The notes beneath the pieces were generated by a model that searched no databases, was not told the DNA's origin, and was given only the letters and a program-made list of their open reading frames with translations. DNA of 64,000 bases from Ceraceosorus guamensis (lineage: Eukaryota; Basidiomycota; Exobasidiomycetes; Ceraceosorales; Ceraceosoraceae). The DNA is taken from contig NW_020290002.1 of assembly GCF_003144195.1 (NCBI RefSeq), forward strand, positions 62,001-126,000, given 5' to 3'. The position numbers were made by a program, and so were the translations under genes. Below, piece after piece: positions 1 through 11,658 of the stretch; positions within the stretch are counted from its first letter, which is position 1; each line of letters begins with the position of its first letter.

Positions 1-897
1 GACAGCAGCGGGCATCCACGAACCTTTCAGCACGAAGATGCGGATCAGGGGAGAGGCAAGCCGCATATAAATTGCTTGTTTCTTTGCATTCTTTTCAGCT
101 TTGGCAAGTGGAGGCTCAGCCCACTCTTCGAAATAAGGGGTCCACCAATCATCGCCCTTGCCTCTCGATCGGACCTGAGAGGCAATTGCATGGGAAGGAT
201 ATCAGCCCGTCGTCCAGCTCAAAAGGCTGCGCCAGTCAGGCGCAATGCTCACGGTTGCGGCGTACGCTTCATTGCGACATTCACGCAGCTTTCTTCTCAG
301 CCAGAACTCCATGATGGTGTTGCACTGTCCAAGCACGAACATCATCGCAGCAAAGGTGGTCAAAGAAGGCATCCCAAAACCAAGCAAGCTCGAGTCATTG
401 GAGCCATCCAGACGATCTGCTGTGCTGATGGTTGACTCGTACATGCTAGTACGCGTACGTGATATTAATTGGATGAGTTTCGCGGCATCAATTGGCTTCA
501 GAAGCTGCTTCTGAGAAAACTCACGAAGCCATACCAGTGACACTCGCAGAACCTTTCATGAACCAGGAGACAAAAAGCCTTTGTACTGGCCACGTTACGA
601 CCGCCTGCGCAGGTCAGAGTCGCCGACACGAGCAGAGTGAGCAAATGTGATATTTCGGGAAATGGACGTTTCCATCGCGGAGCTCACCCATCCTGCGGCC
701 ACTGCTCCAGCTCGCTTGGCAGCTTGAGATGTACGGCTCCACATTGGCTTCCACAAAAGCGGGTCGTGAGCCAGACGATAGGCGCCCACCATGCAATAAG
801 CTGGAGCATGCTACGTCATGAGTACAGCTGGACTCGGTGACATTAGACTGATGCGGCTCGACGTACCTGGCGGCATGTTCAGAAGCTCTTCAGGCAT
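1..897 (-). CDS. Multi-pass membrane protein, RRT8/EI24-like, 3' part cut by window edge
   Basis: Five exons read on the minus strand: 867-897, 688-800, 525-604, 253-445 and 1-174, the last running off the edge. Phases agree at every junction and introns are 66-83 nt with GTACGT, GTGAGC or GTGAGT donors. The start is the ATG at 897 (MPEELLNMPPAYCMVGAYRL). Visible features are an HDPLLWKPMW segment, a hydrophobic stretch around AVVTWPVQRLFVSW, a second one (FAAMMFVLGQCNTIMEFW), then a charged linker with DDWWTPYFEEWAE and a segment beginning RLASPLIRIFVLKG. This layout (a xxHPxLWK motif, paired membrane segments, then a basic/Trp linker before a further segment) resembles fungal RRT8/LDS outer-spore-wall and lipid-droplet proteins of the EI24 type. 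That assignment is from memory of the family and could be wrong; that it is a real spliced gene is more secure. The C-terminus lies outside the window. Confidence 0.62.
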
Positions 898-1323
898 CTT
901 GCCTCTATCTGCTCGATATGGTCGCCTGACAGCTAACTTTTGGGGCCACCTTCAGGCAAACGCTCCCCTCCTTGACTTTTTGAATGGACAAGGCTTAAGA
1001 GCTAAGCAGCTATCCACTGCTGTTGTTTCTTGCAGAGAGCCTGTGCGCGCTCCTCCTCCAACAATGCTGCGAGCTTGCTAGCTTGATCGCTCCTGCGTTC
1101 CGGCTTGCTTTGAGCACTCCCACGTCCATTCCATAGCAAGTATTATGACGAGATGAGAGATGACATGCAATCGTGAATGAACGAAGAATAACGATCACAT
1201 TCGAGACCACGCCTTGTATGGTTGTTTCCCCACAGCCACTGCGCAGCGTTCGCTGAGTTTAGGAATGCGTGTGGAGGACAGGGTCTCTCCGCGCCCACGT
1301 GGTGCGCTGTGAGAAGTCACGTG

Positions 1324-1393
1324 TTTCTCTCTTCTCCCCCTCTCTCTCTCTCTCTCTTCTCTCCCTCTCTTCTCTCCCTCTCTTCTCTCCCTC
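1324..1393. repeat. Pyrimidine tract with 13-bp tandem repeat
   Basis: A nearly pure C/T run. After a (TC)n stretch, the unit TCTTCTCTCCCTC occurs three times without a mismatch at 1355-1367, 1368-1380 and 1381-1393. It lies outside any gene. Confidence 0.9.
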
Positions 1394-1601
1394 AAAACGC
1401 TGAAGGCTCAGGCCTGAATCTGCAGGGCACGACAAAGCAAGCAAGTCATACGGCTAGACGCTCGGGGCTGGATGCCGACTTGCAATGAGCCAGGTCCTGC
1501 CGTGGCGGGATGGGCGATACTCACGTGACTCATGCACGCTACCACGTGAGACTGGTGGCTTGTCAGGCTAATCACTACGACTATATACTACTAACGACGG
1601 C

Positions 1602-1723
1602 TTGAATCGTGAAGTTGAATCGCGAATCTTGATCCAGATTGAATGGGTCAATCTTGAATCACCAATCAGAATTGTGAATCGTGAAAGTGGATCACAAGTC
1701 ATGCACGAATCAAGAAGCGTGAA
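1602..1723. repeat. Cluster of degenerate GAATCGTGA-type words
   Basis: Seen directly: GAATCGTGAA at 1603, then variants such as GAATCGCGAA, GAATCTTGA, AATCTTGAATC, TTGTGAATCGTGAA and CACGAATCAAG in about 120 bp. Copies differ in spacing and are not a clean tandem array. The same vocabulary recurs at 2164-2193, 14391-14446, 29382-29490, 46192-46228 and 56098-56165. Confidence 0.75.
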
Positions 1724-2163
1724 TGCGCAGACATGCAAAGATCGCTGATTTCTGGGGCCAGTCTGCCTGGTGACGTTGTCCGATCGTCAGACACGCATGA
1801 CTTCTGCACGTCGGAGGCCTCTCGCTCGAGCTGTCCAACTCACACAGCAGGCTGGGCAGCACGTACAGCATATATACAGCAGCAGGGCACGATGGTTCCG
1901 ACCGGCGATCTACGCTCGCGCAGGGCCTTGCATGTCTGGTGTCTGCCATGCAGCTGCCTCGATGTTATGGGCCGATACGGCGGCCTTCGCGACGCGATTC
2001 AGATTGGTGATTCAGACATTCAAAATTCACATTTGACAAAAACTTTTCTTCTTCTCTTGCCGTACGTGTTGCGTGGGGCAACAGAGTGCGGGCGACAGAG
2101 GAGCATTATTACCCTCAAGGGATAAGGGAGTTGGGGACCGTCGAGGCATTGCGTGAAGACTGT

Positions 2164-2193
2164 TCAATCGTGAATCACAATCGTGAATCACAA
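2164..2193. repeat. Tandem AATCGTGAATCAC words upstream of TAL1
   Basis: Two near-identical copies of CAATCGTGAATCACAA lie back to back about 690 bp upstream of the TAL1 start. This is the cleanest tandem pair of the intergenic word family. Confidence 0.8.
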
Positions 2194-2873
2194 CTACACG
2201 AGTCTGACCACAGGCATAGGCCAAGACCGCGTTCACGATTGTGCGCGCGCCGTTGCTGAGTGCAACTTTAACCCGAAGTGTGCGTGATGTATATACGTTG
2301 GCTTGGGCGTGGCGGGCAGCACATGCTGCAGGGTTCCGCCCTCCCTCGCTCGTCACGGCCGCGCTGGAGGAGCGCGGAGCAGTCAAGAGCGCACCTGCGC
2401 AGGAACCTCTGCTGCTGCAGCGTCCGTCGGTTTCTGCGTCCCAGCCACGCGCGCCGGTGCAGCACATGCAGACGATCGCGAGCGCGCGGCGGCGGCGGCG
2501 CACCGACCATCCTGCAGCCGCGCCCGCCAGCAGCAGCAGCAGCGAGGGGGGAAAGGCACGCGCACGCGCATGCGCAGGACGCAGGGAGGCGGCCCAGCAC
2601 ACGCTCCAGCACGCATGGCAGCGCGGCACCCGTGCAGCGCGCAGCGCCCTTTCGAGCATGACGTTTTTGGGCAAAGTTGGCCTTCGGTGCGCATCTCCCT
2701 CGATCCCTTGTGGCTCGTTCACAAACCTCGCACATCACGCGCGTTTGGATGCAAATTATAACTTCAAAAGAAAGCTGCCTCGCAGGTTGCCTCTTTCCCA
2801 CCACATACCAAGCAGTACCTCTAGTACAAAGCGCCACTTGATCATTCCATCGCACAAGACATCTCCGCTCAAA

Positions 2874-4244
2874 ATGACTACCGCACTCGACTCTCTCAAG
2901 CAGTACACTGCTGGTTAGTAGCTTGTATGCGCGCAATATCTTCCCTCTGCGCACAAAACCTCTTCTGACTTTCGTCTCCTCCTCGCACTTCCCGTGCTTG
3001 CAGTCGTCTCTGACTCTGGTGACTTCGAGTCCATTGACGCTTACAAGCCTCAGGATGCCACTACTAACCCTGTGAGTAACAGGAGCCGGTCGTTGAGATT
3101 CTGCGCTGCTTCGAAGTATGAATGGGTCCCATGCCAGGGTCCAGAATGGTGCCACACCGAAGATCTTCCTGCCACATTCCTTCGCTGCACCTCCACCGGG
3201 TGCATCAAGTGCTCGCCTGTGCAGCGGAAAGTGGTCAATAAGGAATTTGTCATGATGCACGCACTTGCCTTCTCCAGGAGCGCGCCTTTCCCCCGGCACT
3301 CGAAGTGCAATGAAATGCCCTATTCCCTCGTACTGAAGCTTGACTGACACGCTTGCTCGCTCCTTTGGCTACCCCAGTCTCTGATCCTCGCTGCCATCAA
3401 GGAGGAGAAGTACGCTCGTCTCTTGGATGTTGCTGCCAAGTACGCTCAATCGCAAAGTGGCGACAAGTCCAATCAGCTCGAGAACGCCGTCGACCGTCTC
3501 TTGGTCGAGTTTGGTGTCGAGATTCTGAAGATTATCCCTGGCCGTGTCTCAACCGAAGTCGACGCTCGTCTCTCCTTCAACAAGGAGGCTACCAAGGCCA
3601 AGGCCAAGAAGCTCATCGCTCTCTACAAGGAGCAGGGCATTGACAAGCAGCGTGTTCTGATCAAGATCGCCTCCACTTGGGAGGGTATTCAGGCCGCCCG
3701 TGAGCTCGAGCGCGATGACGGCATCCACTGCAACTTGACTCTTCTGTTTGGCTTCGGTCAAGCTGTTGCCTGTGCCGAAGGTGGCATCACTCTGATCTCC
3801 CCCTTCGTTGGACGTATCCTTGACTACTACAAGAAGGCTACCGGCAAGGAGTACACAGCCAAGGAGGACCCAGGAGTTGTGTCCGTTCAGCGCATCTACA
3901 ACTACTACAAGCAACACGGCTACAACACCATCGTTATGGGCGCCTCGTTCCGCAACGTCGGCGAGATCAAGGAGCTCGCTGGTTGCGACTTCCTGACCAT
4001 TGCACCCAAGCTGCTCGAGGAGCTCAAGAACGACAAGGAGCCCGTCAAGCAGGTTCTGAGTGTCGAGAACGCCAAGAAGGCCGAGGCTATTCCCAAGGTC
4101 TCCTTCATTGACGATCAGCCCGCTTTCCTTTTCGAGCTCGCGAAAGACGCTATGGCCGTGTCCAAGCTCAACGAGGGCATTGCCAAGTTCGCCGAGGATG
4201 GAGAGACCCTTGAGGGCATCGTCGCCAAGAAGCTCGGCGCTTAA
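2874..4244 (+). CDS. TAL1: Transaldolase
   Basis: Transfers a dihydroxyacetone unit between sugar phosphates in the non-oxidative pentose phosphate pathway (cytosol). Exons 2874-2913, 3004-3071 and 3378-4244 give 324 residues, the normal class length. Signature 1 (DATTNPSLI) is created across the second intron, around residue 35. The Schiff-base lysine sits in [19 protein letters not shown]. Further conserved blocks are [31 protein letters not shown] and [14 protein letters not shown]. The start ATG at 2874 is preceded by AAA, a good fungal context. Intron 2 (306 nt) is about four times longer than intron 1 (90 nt). Codon use is strongly C-biased with frequent AAG, CTC, GCC and ATC, fitting a highly expressed gene. 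A long antisense open frame (3549-4286) is a shadow of this bias. Confidence 0.97.
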
Positions 4245-5638
4245 ATGCGAATCTGGCACCGAATCTGGCACCAATCCTTCACGCACGCCTTGGCTCTCTG
4301 AAACCTGCCTCTACTCGTCCTTCGCACCGTCCCCCATCCACTGTCACTGGTGTTTGCATTCGTTTCCCATTCTCTGAGCCTCACGCTCTTCACTTGTTAC
4401 AAGCAACACAAAACACACAATTGACGGCTCCTCAATAGAAACGAAAGTTGAAGGCTTGCTTGCGAATCTCGAAGAGAGGCTACGGATTTGTCCGACACGG
4501 CGTATCTTGTTTTCATGTCGTTCCTTTCAACCTTGTGCATTGGCCGACGCGCTGATGCTCCGTTTTAGGTCGGTGCGCTCAGGACCAGGTTATGCTAAAT
4601 CTAGAGACCGCAATGCGAGGGAAGTGCGTGGCCCTCCGACGGCCCTGCTCTCCTGCCAGTCAGCGTGGGTGCCCGAATGTGGCGGCTGGACGAATCGGAG
4701 GCGCGCCTTGATTCGAAGGTGCGCTCGACTGAGCGGTCTTGAAAGATGCGTAGCGCACCGCATGGCAGATCAGCTCGATTGGAACTTGGGAAAGGCTCGC
4801 ACAAGCACCTAATGGACAAGACCGTCCGTCTCGGTGCAGAGTGCCGGGCATGCAATGCGGCTTCGCGATTGCACCCAGCCTCCTCGATGGTCAGACAAAG
4901 AGACAGCTCGCGCGCCGACGACCAGCATCTTCTCACGATGGCCACGCTCACACTTCCACGGAGACGGCCTTATGAGTTTAGGGAAGCATTGGTTCGCGGA
5001 TTCGTACAAGCATGAGCGTGTGGGCGATGGTAAGGGATGAAGTAAGAAGAGGGGGTGGCGAGTTGGGGAACAAAAGAAACAAGAAAAAGGGGGGGCGGGG
5101 GGGGGGGGAAGATTGCGAGGGTTGTGAGTCGTCGAGATGAACCTCAAGAAAGAAGGACTCTTGCATATGAGCTTTGTAATGCTCGATGAATTGTCGATTG
5201 AGGCGAGGCTTGGTCCACCGCGAGTGTGAATATGACTAGGTAGAGATTGCATACAGACAGAAGCGGAGGCTCGCGCCGGGGAGGTAGACTGGGTTTCGCT
5301 GGGGGTAGAGATGGGAGTCGAGCGTGCTCGTGACGCTAGGAATCGGCCAGGCAGGTCTTAGGTCGCATCATCTCGCTCCCAAAGTGATACGACCCAGCTT
5401 GCCATTCCTTGCGCATGCACAGCCCCATCTCGCAGTGTCAATTCCACCGATGAAACAGCTTGTCTGCCCAAAGGCTCCGGGGCAGGGGCTGCTCCAGTGC
5501 AACCTACAGCCACACCCAGAGAACATTTGGACCTAGTCTGTGCGCATTCTCGCCTACGTCTGCCGTCAATTCACCCCACCATGCCAAGGTGCTTCCGATG
5601 GCGCTTCACACCCCAACGCTCGTCGGACCGATGCCAGC
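4245..5638. other. Convergent intergenic region, no supported gene
   Basis: Lies between the 3' ends of TAL1 and the PP1 gene, so both terminators should be here. It contains a G-run of about 20 nt (5089-5108). Open frames of up to 147 codons are present but show no motif, splice structure or start context I would trust. Confidence 0.6.
5089..5108 (+). repeat. Poly-G tract
   Basis: An almost uninterrupted G-run, broken by one C, within the convergent intergenic region. It may form G-quadruplex structure on the plus strand; that is inference. Confidence 0.8.
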
Positions 5639-7149
5639 TCATTTAGAGCCTCCCTTCTTCTGCTTTCGGGGAGGCGTGACCGGTTTGTTCATGTTGATGC
5701 CCCCATATGCGTACTTCTGCTTCTTTTCAGCAGGCTTCAAGATCTGAAGTGTGGTGTGCGAACACCGAAGCAGGTCAGTCACTTGCAACTAAGCGGTCCG
5801 AGCCCAGAAGCTGTCGCTACTCACTTGGAAAGAGCAGAGCAATGTCTCGTCCACGCTCATCATTGCTCCCGCATTGTCGAACTCCCCACAGTAATTGGGT
5901 GCTGAGAAGAGCGTGACCAGCTGCCTCTTCGCGAAGAATTCATACCCGTCCTCGACGACCTGATGCGCTCTGCAGATGAGATCCATATCGTGTTTCTGCA
6001 AGAATCGCGAGACTACGTCTGGCCCGAATGTAAAAGAGACACCGCGATCGTTCTCGCTCCACCCTGAGATGTCCTTGTCCGGATCCGACCACAACAAGTC
6101 GCAGAGCAAGCCTGCAGAAAGATGACAGAAAGTTACGCAGGCGTCAATTACGGACTTGAGCATCAGAGCAGCGGATGCCGACGGTCATGCGCTCTGTCTA
6201 CACAGAACTCCAATGACGATCGACTGACCAGTGTCCGGCACGTCTGTGGGTCGCATCACCCTCCTGATTTGTTCCATGCTTTGAAGATCCGGCGACAACC
6301 CTCCATGCATTGTGAAGATCTTTTCGTCGATTATGGCGGCGATCGGCAAGCAGTTGAAGCAATCTGTGAACGTCTTCCACAACTTGATGTTGAAGCGCCG
6401 TTTGCCTGTGTAAAGACAACGCATACATTCAGCATTGTGAGACTCCCGGAGATGTTCCAGCCAGCTTTCGTAGAGTCTCGTTGACTAGACCCCGCCCTCT
6501 ACTCCCAATTGGCACGTCTGCCTGCCTATTTTGACTCACACTCATCGTAGAAGCCGTAAATGCGATTGATGGACGCGCACTCGTGATTACCGCGAAGGAT
6601 GAAGAAGTTTTCGGGGTACTTGATCTTGTACGCCAGCAAAAGACAGATCGTTTCCAAAGACTGCTTTCCCCTGTCTACGTAGTCGCCCAGGAACAAATAA
6701 TTTGCTTCGGGAGGGAAGCCACCGTACTCGAATAGTCGCAAAAGGTCGTAGTATTGTCCGTGAATATCGCCTGGAGACGTCCAAGACGAGGATAGCGGTG
6801 AGCTGATTGAACGACCAACCGCGACGAAGCCCTCGCGAGGAGGATACCGGGCTCCGAGCAGCTCGACTCACCGCAGATCTTGATCGGTGCTTCCAGCTCC
6901 AGAAGTATCGGTTGTGTAATGAAGATATCCCTGGCTTTCAGGCACAAATACTTGATCTCGTACTCTTCCAACAGCACTGGCTTGCCAGGTCTCGAGCCGC
7001 GCACTAATCGGAGGGCATGCCCGGTTTGCATCGACCTCGTCAGCCAGAATCCTGCTGAGGCCCATTTTTTGGACGCGCCAAGACGTACCTTCCAAGAGCC
7101 TATCGATGACATTGTCGAGATCGACATTTGGCACTTCGTAGTCACCCAT
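5639..7149 (-). CDS. GLC7: Serine/threonine protein phosphatase 1 catalytic subunit
   Basis: Six exons: 7089-7149, 6872-7003, 6540-6770, 6229-6405, 5825-6111 and 5639-5743 (330 residues, the usual PP1c length). All metallophosphatase motifs are present in order: [38 protein letters not shown], and the histidines of MHGGLSPDL and [33 protein letters not shown] identifies PP1 and contains the beta12-beta13 loop that binds inhibitors and toxins; [14 protein letters not shown] follows. The tail is short and basic. PP1c acts with many regulatory subunits in glycogen metabolism, mitosis and transcription. The symbol follows the yeast orthologue; S. pombe calls it dis2/sds21. Introns are 81-134 nt. 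The start ATG gives [20 protein letters not shown], typical of the family. No gene is seen in the 2.4 kb upstream. Confidence 0.98.
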
Positions 7150-9591
7150 GTTGAACTGTATGCGAGGTGTCTGGAATCATCAGCTGTGCACCTTTTCGTG
7201 AAAGTCTTGGACAATTGCTTCCTGAAATGCCTGAACAGGGAGTAGATCGCTTGTGACCGCAACAAAAGTGGCGAACGCGCGCACAAAACAATCTAGGCTT
7301 GACCGGGACGCCCACGAGGATCGCACAAAGCTGAGCCTGTGGCCTGCCAGGTATTAGGCCCTAGCTGAACAGGTGATGTAGCAAACGACGGCACATGCGG
7401 ATCGCGGATTGCTCCTCCGTGATGGCTCATGCGACTCGCCCACCAATCGCTGTTCTATTCCGGAAGCGCAACAACAAAAAGATGCATGCCCGAATCTTTC
7501 GCATCGACTTTCTAACACTCACTCTATCCGCGCGTTGTGAAGGGTGCCTATGTACGGCTGGCCCGGCTTAAATGCACGGGTCGGCGCCAACGAGGGCAAT
7601 GTAGGTCGATAAGGTGTGGCTGGCAGGCAGTTCGAGTGTATCGCCGCAAAGGTGAAGCGACGAGTCTGACGCGTGTCCTCTCAAAACTCTGCCGGTGCTC
7701 CTGTGCAGAAGATACCGCTGGGCCGTCGCAATGCGAGAAAGCGGCAGCAAGCGAAGCGAGCAAGTTTGGTGTGCGAGCTTATTTCGAAGATCCAATCGCT
7801 TTCTGACTAGTCGATGCTCGATAAGCTTCTGAATGAATCCACTAGACAACTCGACCCTCGCGCCGAGGAAGGCGAGATGAGTTTTCGAACGAGACTGGCG
7901 CGCTTGAGAGCGCTGTTGGACGAATTCGCAGGGTTTGAGCACGGATGTATCTAACACGAGTGGACGATGGACGAGACGAGGCCGCGAGGTGCGTAGTGCC
8001 TCTTGTTGGTCAAGGGAATCGTGAGTGCAGGGTAAGTGGTCGTGACGATCATCAATCGGTCAAAAGCTCTAGCAAGACCGGCTTTCGCGTGCTGCTCGCT
8101 GGTTTGCGTCGAGCACCAAGCATCGCGCACGCATCATCACCAGCAGCAGCAGCAGCGTAAGGCCTGCCTTGCGCTGCTGCCCTGATTCTACCAGCCAAAA
8201 GTTACAGCAGCGCAAGGAACCACGCGCGCGCGCGCGCGCTTGTGTTCGGCGCGCCACGGTCGAAGGCCCGGGATGCGCGCGCGCGGGCGGCAGGCGCGCA
8301 AGCGGGCGAGCTGCTGCGACAGACGTCATGCGCGCGCGTGAGGGAGGAGGCTGCAGCGCGATGAGCGTCCACCAAGTCAGGCGCGCGCGCGCGCGCATCC
8401 GCGCTTAGCTCGCTCAACATCATCATGACCTATAGAGCTCGCGTGCAGCAGCGGCGGCGACGGTGCATGCTGTGTGCTGCGCTGCGCGGTTCGCTCGCGT
8501 GCGTCCATGGCACGCGCTCCCGCGTTCTGCCTCATTGATTCATGCACCGCACTGCGCGCGTTTACGGACGTTAATACTTGCATGGTCCAGCTGGGCCTGT
8601 TTAGTAAGGACATTTGAATGCTGCTCGAGCGCCTGGCCGCGCGCGCCTGCGAAGTTTCGTTTGGACTGTTCTTGAATTCAAGACTCAAGATTGTTTGAAT
8701 TTTAGATAGATCTCCAGAGACCTGACATCAAGACAAGGCGCTTATCGCTCAGCTTGAACTCAATTACGATTACATTTGGAGGTTAGTCAAAGATCGAGTT
8801 TTGGAAAGTATAGGGGAGCGTTGACTCGTGCAGGGCCGTTACCGCGAGCGGCGACTTTGCAGTCAAGAATTTTCCAATCAGTTTCGCGACCGCCAAAGGC
8901 TGGCAAAGGCAAGAGAGGAGCAAGGCGAGTCTTCGGTCGACGTGAGCGAGCAGACTTGAACCGGACTTATCGTGCAGTCAAGATTTGAACCTTTTTCATG
9001 ATGGACTTTTTCGACTGTTATTCTTGATTGTTGGCGATCTGTAGCAACATCACAATTCGTGAAACGACAGCCAGAGATCATTCTTCAGAAAGCGAAATTC
9101 GTGATTCTGGTGTGGACTGCATCGGATCCAATGCTGCTAAGCTTCGAACAGCGAGGAGTCGGATGCGCCAGCGGCGCATCATCGACAGCACGCCGTGCTG
9201 CGATGCTCCAGGTACCGTTCGACGGAGAAGTTGTCTGCGGGATGGTTTCTGTCACAACTTGCTCGGCAATGTCCATAAGCAAGCGCGTGGTGCTATAGCT
9301 GTCGGCGAGCTGGCCAGCCGGATGTCAGGGCAGTCAAGGAGTCGAACAGGGGCTGAAGTCTACGTCGATGGCGCTGGCCAGCTTCGTCTCGCGCTTGTGC
9401 CAGGATCAGAGCACGTCAACCGTTAATCCTCCCAAGCGCTCGAATCACGCATCAATCAGAGTCAGAATGTACGCGGCGTCGTGAGCCGCGCATCGGTGAC
9501 ATTGAATGGGCGTCTCCTCGCGTTCCTTGCTCTTTGGCGGTCGTGAGTATCATATACTTGTGGCTCTATGCTGGTTTTCTCGAGAGTCAAA
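7150..9591. other. Large intergenic region upstream of PP1
   Basis: About 2.4 kb between the PP1 start and the EMC2 stop, both on the minus strand. It contains alternating CG runs near 8224-8240 and 8383-8397 and an ATTCAAGA / GAATTCAAGA word cluster near 8665-8705. Open frames reach about 130 codons but none has recognisable motifs. Confidence 0.55.
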
Positions 9592-10975
9592 CTACGACGC
9601 TGCGGCGAGCAGCGCTCTCGCTGCTTCTCTGGTAAGCCGCGGTCCTGCCAGGCCGTCTTTGGAGCTTGATATGTACGCTCGATTGAGGATTAGATCGGTG
9701 ATGAGCGCATCTACTTCTTTGACCTTGGACAGGCTGAATGCTGCCTGATCCTCTTTGGTGCCCGAGCGAATTACGCTGGCACCTTCACCTCGTTGGAGTA
9801 GTTTGCTTGTCGTCTGTGGCACCGCACATCAGACATCAGCCTCACTGCGTTCTTGTATGGCGTGCGCGACTCGGACAACTCACGGCCTTCAATCCCCACA
9901 GAGACCTTAGCCAGGGCCCCGTGTTTCGGGTGCCTGGATCGACGCGGTCACACATGTCTACCACTCTTAAGAAGCTCGTGTACGCCTTTTCGAGCTCCTG
10001 GGCAGTGTACTGGGTCTCGGCCAATTGAAGCACGACAAAGATGTTTTGCGGTTGCAGCAGTTGCAATTCCTCTAGAGCAAAGATCGCTTGCGGATACCTT
10101 CATGTCAATAGAGCTGAGGTCAGCAACGCAGTCAGCAGGCTCAGTTGCGCCAACATGACGACACTCACAGCGCAACATTCGCATACAAGCCTGCCAGCTC
10201 CTGCCACCCCTCAGCATCTGCGTAGTAGTGATCGAGGAAGGCGCGCAGGGCAAGTATAGCATTTGGTACACCTCCACGTGGATCCATGTTAGGGTCGATA
10301 GCCTTCATGGCTGCTATGCGCCGCTTTGCCATCGTCTAGATAGGTAAAGTGCGAGATTGATGGGTCGGAAGTGGAGAGGACAGCCATGAGAGCTACATCC
10401 ACTCACCACGTCCGTGGGGTCTTTTGCAAGCTGCGACTGATAAAAGTCCAGCGCTTTCGATGCTTCGCCTCGCGCTTCGAGCAGCATTCCTTGCAAGCTG
10501 GCCACCCGACTCGATTCGGGAAATCTCGTATTGAGCCGTGAGACGCAGAGCTTGATGAGGAAGAGTGTGAAGGGACGTCAGCCACGACCATCAGCCGTCA
10601 GCACTTGGACAGGCACGTCGATGAGCGGCTGATCTGCGGAGCTGCCAGAGCATCCCGTCGCATCTGCTCACCTCTGCCACTTCCCAGTTGCCAACGTCTA
10701 GCGCGGCGATGGCAATTTGCTCCAGCAGCGACCACAATTCATCCTGGCCAAGCGCGTTCAAGTGCCCTCCCAGAAGGATCAACTCTCCACAAGCAACCAC
10801 CTCTTGACTTCGTCGATCGGGTCGTCTGATCAGCAGTCAAGTGAATCGGGTATCTTTTGAGCTCTGTGATATCCTCTCGGCACGACACATTCAGCTGGCG
10901 GGCTCACCTCCTCTGCTCCGCCAAAAAGTCCAAAGCCTGGGCGACACTGCGCTTTGAGGTGGAGGGTGCCGACAT
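9592..10975 (-). CDS. EMC2: ER membrane protein complex subunit 2 (TPR protein)
   Basis: EMC2 is the cytosolic TPR scaffold of the ER membrane complex, which inserts tail-anchored and multi-pass proteins. Exons 10908-10975, 10672-10825, 10407-10550, 10169-10335, 9884-10097 and 9592-9813 sum to 322 residues; introns are 70-121 nt. Recognition rests on family blocks in the right order: LIEQ-type helix (SLLEQIAIAALDVGNWEVAE), RFPESSRVASLQGMLLEARG followed by KALDFYQSQLAKDPTD, AKRRIAAMKAI, GWQELAGLYANVALYPQAI, then LQLAETQYTAQELEKAYTSF and LRSLWGLK. Two acceptors (before exons 3 and 5) end in AAG rather than CAG, chosen because only they keep both phase and family alignment. It diverges from RUD3 across 683 bp, so the two may share a promoter. 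Confidence 0.9.
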
Positions 10976-11658
10976 CCTGAGCCATGCGCGCTGTCAGACG
11001 ATCTGAGCCGGTAGCATGTGATGGACTATGGAGCTTTTGGAAGGTAAGATGGATGACGGAGCTGATCGAAAGCCAAGTTCTTCCTGCGCACATGTATGTG
11101 GGCATGCAAGAGCTTGAGGCGAGCAGTTGTACGGCCCTCGAGGGCGTGACCGGCCCGTGCGCTCTCCCTTCACCTTAGGTATAGAAGATGCATGCTGTGT
11201 ACCGGTATATGTAGATGGCGGGCGCCGCGGCACGATGCACTCACGACGGGTGTGTGCGGTCGCGCGCGGGCCTGCTCTAGAGCTTTCCCTGCATGGCGGC
11301 GGCAGGTCCCACCCAGCAGCAGCGGCATTCAGCTGCTCCTGCCCTGCATCGAGAGATTCACGATTCCAGTTGTGGATTCAGATCGAAGCAGCTCACAGCA
11401 TGCTTGCATCGCCACCCACACCCACCTCGATGAGCCCACACCCACCCACGATTCGTCGTCGCTGCTGCTGACTGTGGCATATGCAAGTATTCTGAGGCAC
11501 ACGGTACTAGAGTAGTGACAGCCCACTCTGCTGGCTCCAACCTCACCGCTTCTTCACATTGCCGTGCACCTTCGCACGCGCACATTTGAGCGCCAAGGTC
11601 ATCGTATCCGCTGCAAGGCTTCAACAGAGCCTCAATTTCGGCCATTTGAGACCTGGAA
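10976..11658. promoter_or_regulatory. Shared divergent promoter region of EMC2 and RUD3
   Basis: This 683-bp gap separates two divergently transcribed secretory-pathway genes and must contain both promoters. A TATA-like GGTATATGTAG lies near 11201-11213 and several GCTGCTG words follow. No specific factor site is claimed. Confidence 0.5.

Larger units (their letters stand above)
898..2873. other. Intergenic region, no supported gene
   Basis: About 2 kb between the divergent membrane-protein gene and TAL1. It holds a pyrimidine tract with a 13-bp tandem repeat (1324-1393), two clusters of GAATCGTGA-type words (1602-1723 and 2164-2193) and a CAG/GC-rich segment around 2390-2650 where long overlapping open frames appear on both strands, as expected from composition. 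The last few hundred bases should contain the TAL1 promoter and 5' UTR. Confidence 0.6.

Noticed and set aside
2268-3350. 360-codon minus-strand frame across the TAL1 promoter and first introns
   Set aside because: Arg/Cys/Ala-rich, no motif, crosses real TAL1 exons; explained by GC-rich composition.
3549-4286. 245-codon antisense open frame over TAL1
   Set aside because: Leu/Gly/Val-rich shadow caused by strong codon bias of the transaldolase exon.
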